64,000 bases of DNA from NCBI GenBank assembly GCA_008694505.1, contig VZDJ01004378.1, positions 19,608,239 through 19,672,238 of the forward strand. The letters are read 5' to 3'. The notes beneath the pieces are model-generated. The model did not search any database and was not told the origin of the DNA. It saw only the letters and a list, made by a program, of their open reading frames with translations. The position numbers were made by a program, and so were the translations under genes. Below, piece after piece: positions 12,938-25,210 of the stretch. This DNA comes from Cyanoderma ruficeps (Eukaryota > Chordata > Aves > Passeriformes > Timaliidae). The first letter of the stretch is position 1. Every line of letters begins with the position of its first letter.

Positions 12938-12971
12938 CTGGAATGAACACAAAGCAGTATGAAAAAAAAAA

Positions 12972-13395
12972 AGGTGCTTGAGTGTCCAGAGAAGGGCAAG
13001 AAAGATACTAAAGGGTCTGGAGAACAAGTCTGATGAGGATGGCTGAGGGAGAGGGGGATTGTTTAGCCTGAAGGGGATTCAGGGTAAACTTTACTGCTCT
13101 CTACAACTACCTGAAAGGTAGCATCTCCCACATAACAAGCGATAGGACAAGAGGAAACAGCCTCAAGTTGTAGCATGAGAGGTTTAGATTGGATATTAGA
13201 AAAATTTCCTCATCAGAAGACTTCTCAAGCATTGGAAGAGGCTGCCCAGGGACGTGTCACCAATCATAGAGGTATTTAAAAGACATACAGATGTGGCACT
13301 TGGGGACATAGTTTAGTGGTAGACTCAGCAATACTGGGTTAACAGTTGAACTTGATGATTCTAAAATGTGTTTTCCATCCTAAATGATTCTATGA
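12972..13395 (+). mobile_element. CR1: CR1 LINE 3' fragment
   Basis: Recognised from avian CR1 3' end phrases: TGTCCAGAGAAGGGCAA, GGTCTGGAGAACAAGTCTGA, CTCTCTACAACTACCTGAAA, AGGCTGCCCAGGGA and the terminal AAATGATTCTATGA. It is 5' truncated, as is usual for CR1, and preceded by a short A-run at 12962-12972. It lies antisense to the candidate minus-strand gene, just upstream of exon 12772-12937. Confidence 0.95.
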
Positions 13396-15767
13396 AGAAT
13401 GCAAGGATTGCAGTACACCCACCTGTATTATTTTTCTACAAGAAATAAGCCATCTAAAGCGCTGCTCCAGACCAACTATATGTGAATTGCTGCTGAGGAA
13501 AAATATGTGAGGAAATGGACAAGGGAGACCACAAGCTCATTTACGAGCTAATTTTACAGAATTCAAGTCTATCAGTGCCAGAAGGCCAGTCCTTCACAAT
13601 CGTGTGTGATTTTGATCTTGTTGTACCAAACTAGCCGTTTATTGTTCTGCAGCTACGAGTAAGGGAAGGTGGGGAGCAGGGCAGTTGCTGAAGTCTTGGG
13701 AAGGGACTGTATGACAGAAGGTCGTGTATGTGAAAATAAAAGGGGGGTAAGAAAACAGCTGCTTCACAGGTTTGTACAAAATGGGTCGCTGCAAGGAGAG
13801 TGAGCTATACTTGTTTTAAAGATTTAAGGTGTACAGTGCACTGAAGGAGGACCAACTTTCAGCCAACTAGCTGAAAACTCCTTTTGATGAGCCACTGGCC
13901 ACTTGGCTTCTGCAGGGATGGGATTTCTCAGCATGATGTGCTCTGCAGGTGCCCCCACCAGCCCCACGGCACTGCAGCAGGTGATGCCGTGGGCTCCACA
14001 GCACGAACTGCACTAGCAACCCTCTCCTGAGTAACCTGTGCAGAAGGCTTGTTTGTGAATGGGCAGTATGCAGCACTGCTAACTCTTTTTTAAGCTTCAA
14101 GCTTTGGAATTCCAGAGTTAAAGCTGTCACAATGCAATAATTTTTCAGGCAGTATTTGCCAGTGACCCCAAGCATAAGCAAGCTCTGCACACGAGTGTTA
14201 CCAAAGCATGAGCTACATTGAGCTACAAGAGCTACACTCAGCCACACTAACAGGATTACAAGCTTCAAGCTCACTGTAAAATTCATATTCCTTCATTAGG
14301 AGTCAATTAGGTCCTGCAACAACTCCTAGAACTGTCAGAAAGGCTCTTCTACCAAACAGAGTTTATGTATCACCTTATATAGAATACCATGTGGCAAGCA
14401 CTTCACATGCCTGGGGATTCAAGGTGAACTTCTTAAACCAAGTGTTTTTTTGAGAAATTCCATCTATAAAGCTGAAGAATGATTGGCATGAGTTTTTAAA
14501 TCTCCTTTTTATACGAAGCATCAGAAAAGTACTAAACGAGGGGGAAATAAATCAGTTAAGAATATAACTGTTTATCCACACCATAGCAGCCACTAGGACG
14601 AAGTTGTCACCCCTCCTGCAAAATGCCTCATCCTAATGCTCAGACATTTGCTCTGAGATGAGGGTGAAAACAAGGCTTTATTTTAGAGAAGAAACAAGAA
14701 GTAGTAAATATCAAAGCCTCCTTGGGCCTCTTTAGAGGTCATATTTCAATGCCAACAGAACTGCTGAGAGTTGAGAACACATACTTTGTTCATGTCTATC
14801 AAATTACTAATACAAAAGTTTGTCAGTACAAGTCATACTTTAGAAGATACATAAATTGGGGTCTTTACAGCCAATTTATTTCAGGTAAAGCAATGAAAAA
14901 AAACTAAAGTGTCAGATTCCCACATCTGTTTCTATAACGAGCCTGTGAAAGTGCCTACACCACTGAAAACAGCACAAGGACCTCATATACAGGAAGAGGT
15001 TTATCACAATTCAATTCAACATTGTTTTTTTGATGTCTATAATAAGCCATATCAGCTAAGACCACAGCTTCTGCACAGATTTCTCATAGAAAAAAGAAAC
15101 AATTTGTACCTGCACCTTTCTTTTTCCCCACATACACAAACTCTAAATCTCAGGCAAAATTACTCTACCAACCATAATATCATACTAATGCCCACAAACC
15201 AATGGCACCAGTACGTCTTTGGCTGCACGTAAGCACATACATACATACATCTGAAGTTTTCTCTAGCACCTCACCAGATCCAATCCTGAAGAACTACTAT
15301 ATATATATGTATAAATGTTCAATTCTGAATATGCAAAATTATTGAAATTAAGGGAACCACACTTAGCACTAGAAATTGACAAACTCAAAAATAAACTGTT
15401 TCTGAATAATTTTTTCCATATCTTCACTATCTACAATAGCATTTAAAAGTTTCATTTCAAACTGATAAAATAGCTTTTTCTCTTCCAGATAAATAATATA
15501 AAAGATTTTTTTTTCCTGGCCATGACTGGGAGAGGTGAAGAATAAACTTTTCCCACTAAAAAAATAAAAGCTATGGTAGGAAAACATTTGGACGAGTGGC
15601 ATGCCAGGCAAAAAACTTTTCCAACAGCAAACTTCCACCATACTTCAACTTCTCAATTATGATACGGAAGAAAATCTAATATTTATCCCAGCAACTATAT
15701 GCAAAGATATATACTAACTACTATGAACATATGTGCAAACATAATGTAGGAGAGAGGAGTTACTTAC
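13396..15767. other. No supported gene (probable intron)
   Basis: Contains a minus open frame of 139 codons (13867-14286) with no acceptable splice sites and no recognisable motif, and small ACAT/TA microsatellites at about 15235-15310. Confidence 0.5.
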
Positions 15768-15804
15768 CTGTTTGTCCAGGAGAGTCTCTGATCTCACCAT
15801 AATG
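15768..15804 (-). CDS. Candidate short coding exon
   Basis: Acceptor TTCCTCAATTGTATGTGTACACAG, 37 nt, consensus donor ACAG|GTAAGTAAC. Phase 0 in, 1 out; peptide HYGEIRDSPGQT. It joins the 21195-21299 exon upstream and is compatible with either 12772-12937 or 11888-12022 downstream. The donor is the best in the set; shortness limits confidence. Confidence 0.28.
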
Positions 15805-18800
15805 CTGTGTACACATACAATTGAGGAATGAAGAACAGCAAATATAAAAATCCAGGCCAGGAAGAAGCAAGTGCACAAAAAGCAGCAGCAGCAGCGGGAA
15901 AGAAGGACAATGAAAACAGTGTTAGTTCATAACTAAAATACAACATGCACCTCAGTGCCAAAGGCAAGACCTCAAGAGACTCCACAGTTCAGAAAAGTTG
16001 AAGCAACAAATCTGACAAATATGCTTATAGAAAAGCCATTATTAGAAGCCATCATTAGTAAACAGCAACTGCCTCAACCACTTCTTCTGAGTGGAAACTC
16101 TCCAGCAGCAATTTGGTGCTCCTATAACTTGACACACAGCATTTTTAAAGGAATTTTAAGCTGGAGTGCTTTCAAAAGACTGAAGCTCTGAAGCAAGCTG
16201 AAATAGCACAAAATGTTTCCAAAACCACTCCACTTTCAGAAAAGTGTTTTGTGAGGAAAAAAACACCAAACCTTTAAAGCCATAAGTAATGTGCAAACAC
16301 CTACTAATGCTAGATCCAAGCCTAACTGCTTTTGCATACAAACACAAACTTTGAAGCCACAGATTCAGTTCATCTACAAACACAGGTAACATTTGAAATT
16401 GCTTAGGATGCAAGACAAACAGTGCCGTTTTAAATTTAAGAGGATATTTTATGTCAAAGTATTTCCATAGAACAAAGTTGCATAAAATTTCTCTCCCACT
16501 GAATGTATCAAATATAGGCACTAAAGGGGGGTAACCACACAGTAATAGCCTGTACGCCTGTCCAGTATTTGATCTAAAATCTTTTAAAATCCTTGCTAAC
16601 CAAGACCACAATCAAGGCTAAGATCCCACTGTGCTCAGCCATGTACAGACAAAAGGCAAGTTCCACTTATTTCCTTAAGGATTTACTACAATTGCAGTCT
16701 GTGAATAATAGAAAAGGAGAAAACAAGAATACTGCATGAATTCAAAACAAAAATTCAGCATGAACATCTCCTTCTTAAAAATAAAATAAATCCAAACACG
16801 ACATATCTTCTATATGGCAAATAAAAAGTTGTGCTCCATAAAACAGTGAAATCCATGCTCTGCTTTGAAGAGGATCCAATCTTGCCTCTCTTATCAGGAC
16901 TTAAGGAAATGAAAAAAGAAAAATCATAATCAAAATCTTTACAAGCAGGAATCTTTTCTTGCACTGCTGACCTCAAAACACTGATTTCTATTTTTTTTTT
17001 ATCCCTCACATCTGTCTAAGGATGTTAAATTGTAAACTGACAGTGCAATGAGCAAATGCAAAGTACTGCAATGAATATACAGCAATTGCAGTACACATCA
17101 TTGGAAAGGTGAGGGAACCCTTCTTTCATAATTCTGCACTTTCTGGAATAGGACTTGACTGAACAGGAAAAACTGAAATAAGATATAAATATAAGCACAC
17201 TTGGCAAATAACCTTTTGTTCCTGCCAGAGACTACATTCAGGTCAAAGAGTGAAACCCATGAACTTACTAGACAGGTTTGGGTAGCAGTACATGAAACGT
17301 ATTTGAGAATTCAATGGCTTTCAAGGCAAAATGTTTATTCTTAATGTACAGATAACATATTGCAGACTAGGAAACAGTTTATGTTCAGACTGGAACTGTC
17401 CTACCCTATGTTGATTTTAGATTCCAGAGAATAGTGGCTGACAAGAGAACAAGAAGCCTGCAGAAACTACACAGAGATCCAGACATTGACTGAAGGACTG
17501 GGAGCACCGCTATTCAGCACTAGGCTGCTTTATTTGTCACTGGGAGCTGGAAAGCAAGAGAACAGAACTGGAAAAATACACTGTAAACAGACACACAGGA
17601 TCAGAAGTACCTGAGACTCAGCCAGATGCTCACTCGCAGTGCGTTACTTATGTGTGGAAGACATAAGAGTGAAAAGGCACCACAGCAGGTCCTGTCTCCC
17701 TGCCTGCCCGGCCAGCAGCCCTGGCCAAGATAGCACGACACCAGAGAGCAGGGCAACCCGTCACCCGAGATGACGATGCAGGGGCTTTTCATGTAAATAT
17801 TTCAGCATTGCGAGGTTAATCCCGTGAACTGGTACAAACAGCTCCTATGCCAGAGGCTGAAACACGAGCCCGTCTAACCCTGTCCTTGATCTTCTCCAAC
17901 TGACATTCTGTTTACACACCAAACTCCCTCTGTTGCCGGTCAACCCCCTCTCTTCATCAGAGGTATTTGGGTCTGTGTTTTTAGCTGAAACTTGCGGCAT
18001 ATACATTTCTAAACATTGGTGTGAGATGTTAAGGTACTGAAATTAGACTGTTTTGGCCAAAAAGACCTTTTCCTTTTCCAATGGCCTACTGCCTCTATCA
18101 TCTGCAATTCATACCACTGCAGACTGGGGTTCCAGACAACTAAGGAAAAAAAAGGCGACAGTTTTACTACTTCAGTGTTTCCTCTGAAAAGAATGCTCTC
18201 AGGACATTCCTGTCCATCACTGCCCACAGCTCTTTCTCTAAATATACAAAATTAAGAGAAACATACACATACTCCCAGAGGCACAGCCTACGCTGGTTTT
18301 CACATTATATAATTGATGACTTTGATTACAGATTACAGAACATGTCCTTTGACAGGTTCTCAACACTACGTGATCGATTTTATTTCTACAGAGGCACAAT
18401 TGCTTTAAAATGCTGCTACCAAAATATATGAAGCCTAGTCCTCCTCCCAGTAAAGCTTTTGACCAAGACTTAGAAGTAAAACCAGCAATATAAATCCAGC
18501 AATATAAAGCACCACATGAGACAGCAGCTGTAATTGTTTTTATATAGACAGCTCACATGCTTCAAAAAAGCACTATTTTTAGATGTTCATTTCTAAGAAA
18601 TAAAGCTTGTAACAACTGCTACTAAACTTTAAGTTATATCTGCCAAATTCTTCTAAAAAACAAAATCCTTTTGCAGTTCAACATTAGGGTAAAACCAAAG
18701 GCATATGTCATGCTAGCATGTCCGAATCTTATATTACAAAAGTTTTTTAAAAACACTGTTTTGATGATCAAAACATGCAGTTAAATTTTTAATAGTTTTA

Positions 18801-20918
18801 ATGAACTTTCTAAGGCCAAGTTTGAGTGTTCACTTTGCTGAAGACAGGCTTTCCCTGAAGGCAGTCTCTGATACGTGTAAACTGTTAAAACTAAGCCAGT
18901 TAGATTTAAATTCAGGACCATTGACCCAACTTACAAATTTGATCAATAAAAAGGACCTCTATTCAATGCTTCAAAGAAAAAAGGTGCTTTTATGTCTGTC
19001 GATGTATTAAGTAGCAAGGACTGACACTGACTGTACAAGTTATATCACAGCCAAATTATTTATTAAATATATATGCCTTAGCAAAAATTGGAAGTGATTA
19101 AAAATTACTAAAAATATATATTTCAAAAAAGAATGGTTCATACCCTACATTTCCATGTAATGTTTTAAGTTCTGAGGGCAGTGAGACTTCATTAAATTTT
19201 TATTTTCATTATTAATTTTTATTATTTAACAGAAAAGTAGACAAAAACTGTTCTCAAACAAGCACTCAAAGCATCCGTTATTTTGCACTCTTTTAATGGT
19301 GTCAGACTACAAAAATAGTTTGCTGAGCTGTCACACCTTTTGTCTTCAAATTTATGCTCGGTACATATCAACCTAATTGTTAGACAGGAAGAGCATTTAA
19401 TATAAGGCTTTTCTCCATATACTGATTCTGAAAAGGAAGGAGCACAGCACTAAGGTCTGTGATCTCCTCATCTTTTGTTCTTTTATAAGCAAGCCAAAAA
19501 AAGCAAATTAGAAAGTTGACACCTCTAAGAAAGATTTTTTTCAGACACCTCCTAGAAACATCCCAAAGGACTTAAAAGCAGAGAAGAGTTGATCAGTATT
19601 CCTCATGCACAGTGCAACACATCTATTTTATGAATTTTATCATAACAATGGAACTTTAAAAAAATGCAAACAAACAGATTGCATCTAAAAGTTTGAAATA
19701 CTGAAAATTTTAAACATTATTTCAAAAAATTTAAATTTCTGGGAAGTGTCAGGATTTGCATTGACTAAAAGACTTCAGAACTACTGAGTCAATCTCTCTT
19801 AAAATACATATGGTATTTCTAATATTTAATTTTCACTCTTTTTTTTTGCTATGATACACACTAGGCTGTATATCAGACTATGAAATAAGTTTTCAAAAAT
19901 GTTTTTAACACCTGTAGTGCAACACACAAAACTTGACACTGTAACTGCAATTTAGACAGACAATTACTCCACTGGCTAATATTTTGATAAGAAATGCTTC
20001 AAGTATTCCATTACAATATACCATCAGTTAAAAAATATTATTCTGAGATGACACTTTAGAAGCACATAGGATGAAAGGTAATCTATCCTTACACTTAGCA
20101 TTCTTCTAAAGGAGTCTTGGTAGAACAGACTCATTTTGAGGTACCTTCTTAAGATCATGCTATTCTGAAGGCATGTCACAGAAAGAAAAGTAGCACATTT
20201 TATGTTACTTTGAAGTGTTTTGTAAACTGGTACTTTTTTATATATTTTGAGGAAATAAGGAACACAGTAACTGAACTGACAGCATTTTTTTTTTAAATGA
20301 AAATACCCTACTGCACAGTTGACACTCATAGCATGCTGCATCTGGGATATAAATGCATGGGCCATGCAGCAAACCAATGAATTTGTTCATTACAGAAAAA
20401 AGCCAAGAATTTTCTGCAATACAGTTTGTCTCCAAACCCACCACTTAAGATAAAAATAATAATAAAACATTTGATCTAATCAATAGGTCCATGTAGTAGT
20501 TGACTATCACAAATAAAGCTTGTCAGTAATGAGGTGGTAAATTTGACCTTGACCTCAGTTACAGAAAAACATATCCTATTTTGCTTTTGGGAGGCAGTGC
20601 TTTGGAAACTATAAAACATTTCCTGCTTCAGCTATTCAAGTGCTTCTACATGACACAGCTTGTGGAAAAACTAAACTCTTAAATAATTTCAACATTGATG
20701 ATGATGATGAAGCTGCACGATAGCACTCACTAGCCTTTCCTGTTTTTAACTGTGCTTAGAAAGAGCTTCACTGCCTCAGAAATTTTATAAACAGATTATC
20801 AACTCTTACACCTCAGATTACTCTGATAACATATAATTATCACTCCTTCTGTCTTTTCTGCTCCTCATTCCACCAAGAACTACATTATTTTTTCTATATT
20901 ATGTCCATAGTCACTTAC
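15805..20918. other. No supported gene (probable intron)
   Basis: The 151-codon minus frame at 16156-16611 lacks splice signals and reads like translated A/T-rich DNA. A CAG-type run at about 15880-15892 is very short. Nothing else stands out. Confidence 0.5.
20697..20711. repeat. Short (GAT)n microsatellite
   Basis: Five GAT units in candidate intron sequence, about 210 bp left of the 20919-20967 candidate exon. Confidence 0.9.
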
Positions 20919-20967
20919 TTGCAAAGTGCCAATTAGACTGAGAGGAATACCTTTTTCCTTTGGGACT
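20919..20967 (-). CDS. Candidate alternative coding exon
   Basis: Acceptor TTTTTGGATTTTGTCTCAG, 49 nt, donor GCAA|GTAAGTGA. In phase 0 it reads SPKGKRYSSQSNWHFA and leaves phase 1, the same phases as the 37-nt candidate at 15768-15804. Including both breaks the frame, so if both are real they would be mutually exclusive. It sits only about 230 bp downstream of the 21195-21299 exon. Confidence 0.18.
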
Positions 20968-21194
20968 CTGAGACAAAATCCAAAAATCAAATCAAGAATC
21001 CAAAAGTTTTTTGACATTCAGCCCTCCTGCCCTGAGAATCTAGTAAGTGATATACGATACTACATATTCAAAATGCATTCACCAGAAAAGTACCAATTCA
21101 AACCAAAAGTGAACAGATTCAAGTCATTTAACCCTCTCCCTGCAAAAACATCTTCACATTCACCTTATTACACAGACACATTTAAGTTACTCAC

Positions 21195-21299
21195 TGAATT
21201 TCTATCCAGTTCCCCATCAATTAAAACGCTCTCCATGTCGAAAGGGCCTGTTCTCTGACTCTTATCAGTTAGAGTTCTTCCATCCTGCTGCTCGAGATC
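21195..21299 (-). CDS. Candidate coding exon, acidic linker-like peptide
   Basis: Acceptor TTTTTCTTTTCCTCTCTAG (excellent tract), 105 nt, donor TTCA|GTGAGTAAC. Only phase 0 is open; the other two frames hit stops early. The peptide begins DLEQQDGRTLTDKSQRTG, continues FDMESVLIDGELDRNS, and looks like an acidic disordered linker. Phase 0 in and out makes it a skippable cassette. This is one of the better exons in the window, but I cannot name the protein. Confidence 0.4.
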
Positions 21300-21556
21300 C
21301 TAGAGAGGAAAAGAAAAATTTAATAATTTAATTCCAAGGGCTGAAATCCAGTAGAAAGCTACACTTTCTCTTCCCTCCGTTTTAAGAGGCTCAATAGTCT
21401 TATATGGTAACCTCTGCGTTTTACAGTACCTTGCAAAACATGAACATTTACCCAGAGAAATCAACTCAGGAATGGAGATAATAGTTTCAGATACAATAGC
21501 CAAAACAAAAACTACTCACAGAGGCAAGCACTTACTTCTACAAATAAGTAAGAGCT

Positions 21557-21580
21557 NAAAAAAAAAAAAAAAAAAAAAAA
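21557..21580 (+). repeat. Poly(A) tract of 23 with an adjoining N
   Basis: An ambiguous base at 21557 is followed by 23 A. No retrocopy body or target duplication is evident on either side, so this is either a simple-repeat expansion or the tail of a very decayed retroelement. The length is probably uncertain in the assembly. Confidence 0.9.
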
Positions 21581-24159
21581 GAAACCCACAGGTTTTGCCC
21601 TGCATTTCCCGTTGTTCCAGAGCTCCCAGCAGCACACCGCTCCCACCCCACAGGCATGTGCACACCAACTGTTTGAGTACAAAACAAAGCTATTCTGGAG
21701 AAGCCAGAGTTGAGGGCTTCCCAGCATAACTCCATAAACAGCCATGTATTGCTTTGTGGAACCAAAACACAGAAATTAAATAATATGTGTGAGCCAGCAC
21801 CTTCTGTGGCACAGCAGGCACTCATCTGGGGGTCACCACACACAGCCAGAAAGCAATGCCTCATTCTCTAGGAATTTCCTATTTACCTTTTTTTGCAAGA
21901 GAATGAAACCTACAATGAATCTTAGTATTCACAGCATATTTCAAGTCATTAGTGAGACAAGCACACACCACAAAATCAAGCAAAACTTGGTTGAAAAGAA
22001 GTTCTTTAACCACTGATTTGTTAAGCAAATTTCAGGAGAGGTGCAGATCAAACTGGGATGTGTGTTGAGATGTCCAGCTATAGCCCATCACTCTGTGTGT
22101 CTCTCCAAGACCTCCATCAAACAAGACTGCAGTGGATGAGGAGAGTGTGTGCTTACCTGTCTGAAACAGCACAGTCAGTTGTCAGTCAGGGAGGAAACCC
22201 TGTGGTCCCACCCTCCACAACGCCCGTGCTCACTCTGCCCTTCCTGCCAGCCACAGCAACTGTTTGATCAGAGATTTAGCCCAAGGACAATTTTCTTCTT
22301 TCCTTTTGTCTTGGGTGGAGTGAGGGGGCAGGAAACAGTGAAATTACAAACTCAATTGCTAAACCAACACTTGTGCAAAAGCAGGGGTAGCACCGAGATG
22401 GTGATTTTTTTTTTTATGCTATAACATTAGCATACTGTGCTTAATCTATGCCTCAAGCTAATGGCAAGGTATAGTAAAAACAGATTAGGTGATGACAGAA
22501 GGGTGAGGTAGGAAGACGCATCACAGCCCCTCCAGGGAACCTAAGGAACATCCTGAATGCAGGAGGATGGGAGAAAGGCAAACATAACCAGAATACACAG
22601 GATCTTCTGGTTCAAGGTCTGTCTCAGGAAACAGACACTCACGAAAGCAAATCTCACTAAAAAGAATGACCACTTATTCAACTGCTTTCCATGTTTTATT
22701 ATAATTGTTTTTATGGTTTTGTATTATGTAAAGCAAGTTAGAATTTTCCCTCAGAAAAAAACATACAGCATTAATACACTATAACTAATTACAGTAACAT
22801 ATGCCAGTAAACCACAAAAAGAACCATTAAAAATAGTTTAACAAAATGACTGTGTGTTAACAAAATTGCAAAGTTAAGAGTTTTCTATGACTAAGTCCAG
22901 TGAACTGAGGAGGACCTTGCTCAGGCACCTGAGTGATTAACTGTGGTGGCACATAACCGGGAAGCATGGCTAGATGTTCTCATGTAAATTACAAACAGTA
23001 GACATCTGAAAGGGATGATTACAAGTCATTAATTTGCATTAATAAAAGGAAAGATGCCATTATCATAGAATGAGGAATTCACCCTAAAGCTCTGTTTCCA
23101 AGAGCAGCAGGCTCTGTGACCCTTACCTTCCACACCCCAACATGAGATGCAGAAGTGGGTGATGATTTTTGATGTTTGCTCCTGTGATCTCTTCCCCCAC
23201 ACGCCCATTTTAGGTTCTCTTATTAGCAGGAAATTCAGCAACACCAGACTGCATGCATATTCAATTTGCAGAAACACCAAACTGTTTTAAATAGGATGAA
23301 AAATGAGTGGCACTACAAACAGATGTCAGCACTGCTATTTAGAGCAGTTTTTCAGGTTTTTTTATTTACACAAACTTGTAACCATGCTCAAGTTATCCGA
23401 ACGAACAGATCTTTGCTGACAGGAACATTCAGCTTAAAATACCTTTTAATCCATTTTTATATTTAATATCTTTTAACTCTTAATTTTCATTGTCAGTGCT
23501 CCTGGTGTATTCTGCTCCTCTATCTGTTCACATGAAGCCAGCCTGACAGCCTTCCTTATCTTCATCTCAAGAGCAGTACCACTGGACAGGTACCCTAAGG
23601 TCTAATTCTTAGCATTCATGAGCACTTGCAGCCCCAAAGACTCATAATCCAGCACGCTCCCAAAGGCTGCAGAGAAGTTTCCTGGGAAAAGGAAGGAAAA
23701 AATTCTACCTGTTCATGTTTAAACAATAAAGCAGGTGCAGAAATGGTTAAGGACTACCTTCCCCCAAGCTGTTTAGCTTATGAGTAGACAGCCAGCTTGC
23801 CTTATTTTTCTTGGCAAAATGAAGGCTGAAAGTGAACAACATTGCTTCTGTTATATGCCAAAATAAATACAAAGGAAGGAAAAGGGCTCTCTCAGCAAAA
23901 GGATATTGCCAAAGAGTCAAATAAGTACAAGATTGGAGAACAGATTTATTTTGAAAATTACAGAATGCTTCTAACCATCTGAGCCCCAAGACTTTGGAAC
24001 AGTTTTCCAGCCAACGTAGGGAAGGGGAATTTTCTTATTTGTAAATGCAGCCAGGCTATTATGAAGGGTGTTTCCACAAGCAAGCAAGCTCCTTTCACTT
24101 TAGCTAATCCAACCATTAGATTTAAAGACAGAATCCCAAATGTATCATTTTATTGACTT
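21581..24159. other. No supported gene (probable intron)
   Basis: The T-rich end of minus frames at 21512-21864 is the poly(A) tract read backwards. A donor-like site at 22155 has an acceptor only 4 nt away. No repeat family recognised. Confidence 0.5.
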
Positions 24160-24180
24160 GGGGGGAGGGGTGGGGGGGGG
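24160..24180 (+). repeat. G-rich tract with quadruplex potential
   Basis: Six G, A, four G, T, nine G: long G-runs separated by single bases, able to form a G-quadruplex on the plus strand. On the minus-strand transcript it would be C-rich. It lies inside a candidate intron. Confidence 0.8.
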
Positions 24181-24422
24181 TGTGTTGGCTTTTGGGGAAT
24201 GCTCATGACACGCTTTTGCCACTTTCTGTTACATTCACAAGTGTTTGCAGTTTGTTCAGCTAGAGGTTTTAATTAACAAATGCTCCTTCACAATCTTAAT
24301 TCTTAAAAGCATAAGTGTTCAGGAGGGCACACGCAAAACAAAATTATTTGAAAATAACTCTACAATGGCATCCAGCTAGTCAGATATTTTTCTTTATAGA
24401 CACAATACAATCAGACACTCAC

Positions 24423-24493
24423 AAAGGTATTAATTACTTTAAAGCGCTGTAGCAATTGGACAAATCTTGCCACAAAATAAGCTTTCTCTCCAA
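24423..24493 (-). CDS. Candidate coding exon, unidentified gene
   Basis: Acceptor with a strong pyrimidine tract (TTATTCAACCTTCTTCACAG), 71 nt, donor CTTT|GTGAGTGTC. Phase 1 in, 0 out. The peptide GEKAYFVARFVQLLQRFK continues with VINTF and has the alternating hydrophobic and basic pattern of an amphipathic helix. It joins in frame to the 21195-21299 exon. Its right end lies about 100 bp from the CR1 fragment that begins near 24600. I do not recognise the family. Confidence 0.35.
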
Positions 24494-24599
24494 CTGTGAA
24501 GAAGGTTGAATAAGTCAAAAACATATCTTTAAAGCAGAAGGGAAATGTTTTCCCCTTACCACACAGTCCATAACCTGTCCTGTTAACACCTGTATTCCA

Positions 24600-25210
24600 T
24601 CTTATTTTTGCTGATAACACCAAACTGTGTGGTGCAGCTGACAAGCTGGAGGGAAGGGGTGCCATCCAGAGGGACCTTGGCACACTTCAGAGTTGGGTCT
24701 GTGCGAACCTCAGGACACCAGTTCCACAAGGCCAGGTGCAAGGTCCTGCACCTGGGCTGGGGCTATCCCCAGGACAAATACCTGAAAGCACAAATACCCA
24801 AGGTTGGGTGGAGAATGGGTTGAGACCAGTCCTGAGGAAAAGGAACTGGGGATACTGGTGGATGAAAACTAGACATGACCTGTGCTTGCAGCCCAGAAAG
24901 CCAACTGTATCCTGCATCAAAAGAAGCGTGGTCAGCAGGTCAGTCCACCAGGTCATTCACAGATCTACTCCTCTTTTGCAATGTTTATATTTGATATTAG
25001 AAAGAAATTCTTTACTGTGAGGGTGGTGAGGGACTGGAACGGGCTGCCCAGAGCAGCTGTGGATGTTCCAACCCTGGAAGTGCTCAAGGCCAGGCTGGAT
25101 GGGGCTTTGAGCAACCTAGTCTAGTGGAAGGTATCCCTGCTCATGGCAGGGAGATTGGAGTTAGATAGTTTTTCAGGTCCTTTCCAACACAAACCATTCT
25201 GTGGTTCCAT
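24600..25210 (+). mobile_element. CR1: CR1 LINE fragment with ORF2 3' end, internally deleted
   Basis: The 5' part encodes degraded reverse-transcriptase C-terminal sequence (ADNTKLCGAADKLEG at about 24612, typical of CR1 ORF2). The 3' part is the CR1 tail (AGGGACTGGAACGGGCTGCC ... CCATTCTGTGGTTC). Sequence expected between them is missing near 24950-24975, so this is a rearranged, dead copy. No intact endonuclease or RT remains. Confidence 0.93.

Noticed and set aside
16156..16611. 151-codon minus-strand frame
   Set aside because: On the favoured strand but without an acceptor or donor that frames it, and with an amino-acid mix typical of translated A/T-rich DNA.
22155..22165. Strong minus-strand donor GACAG|GTAAGCAC
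   Set aside because: The nearest good acceptor leaves a 4-nt exon; no open exon precedes it.
24608..25124. Plus-strand frames of 71-94 codons
   Set aside because: Remnant CR1 ORF2 and CR1 tail, not host genes.
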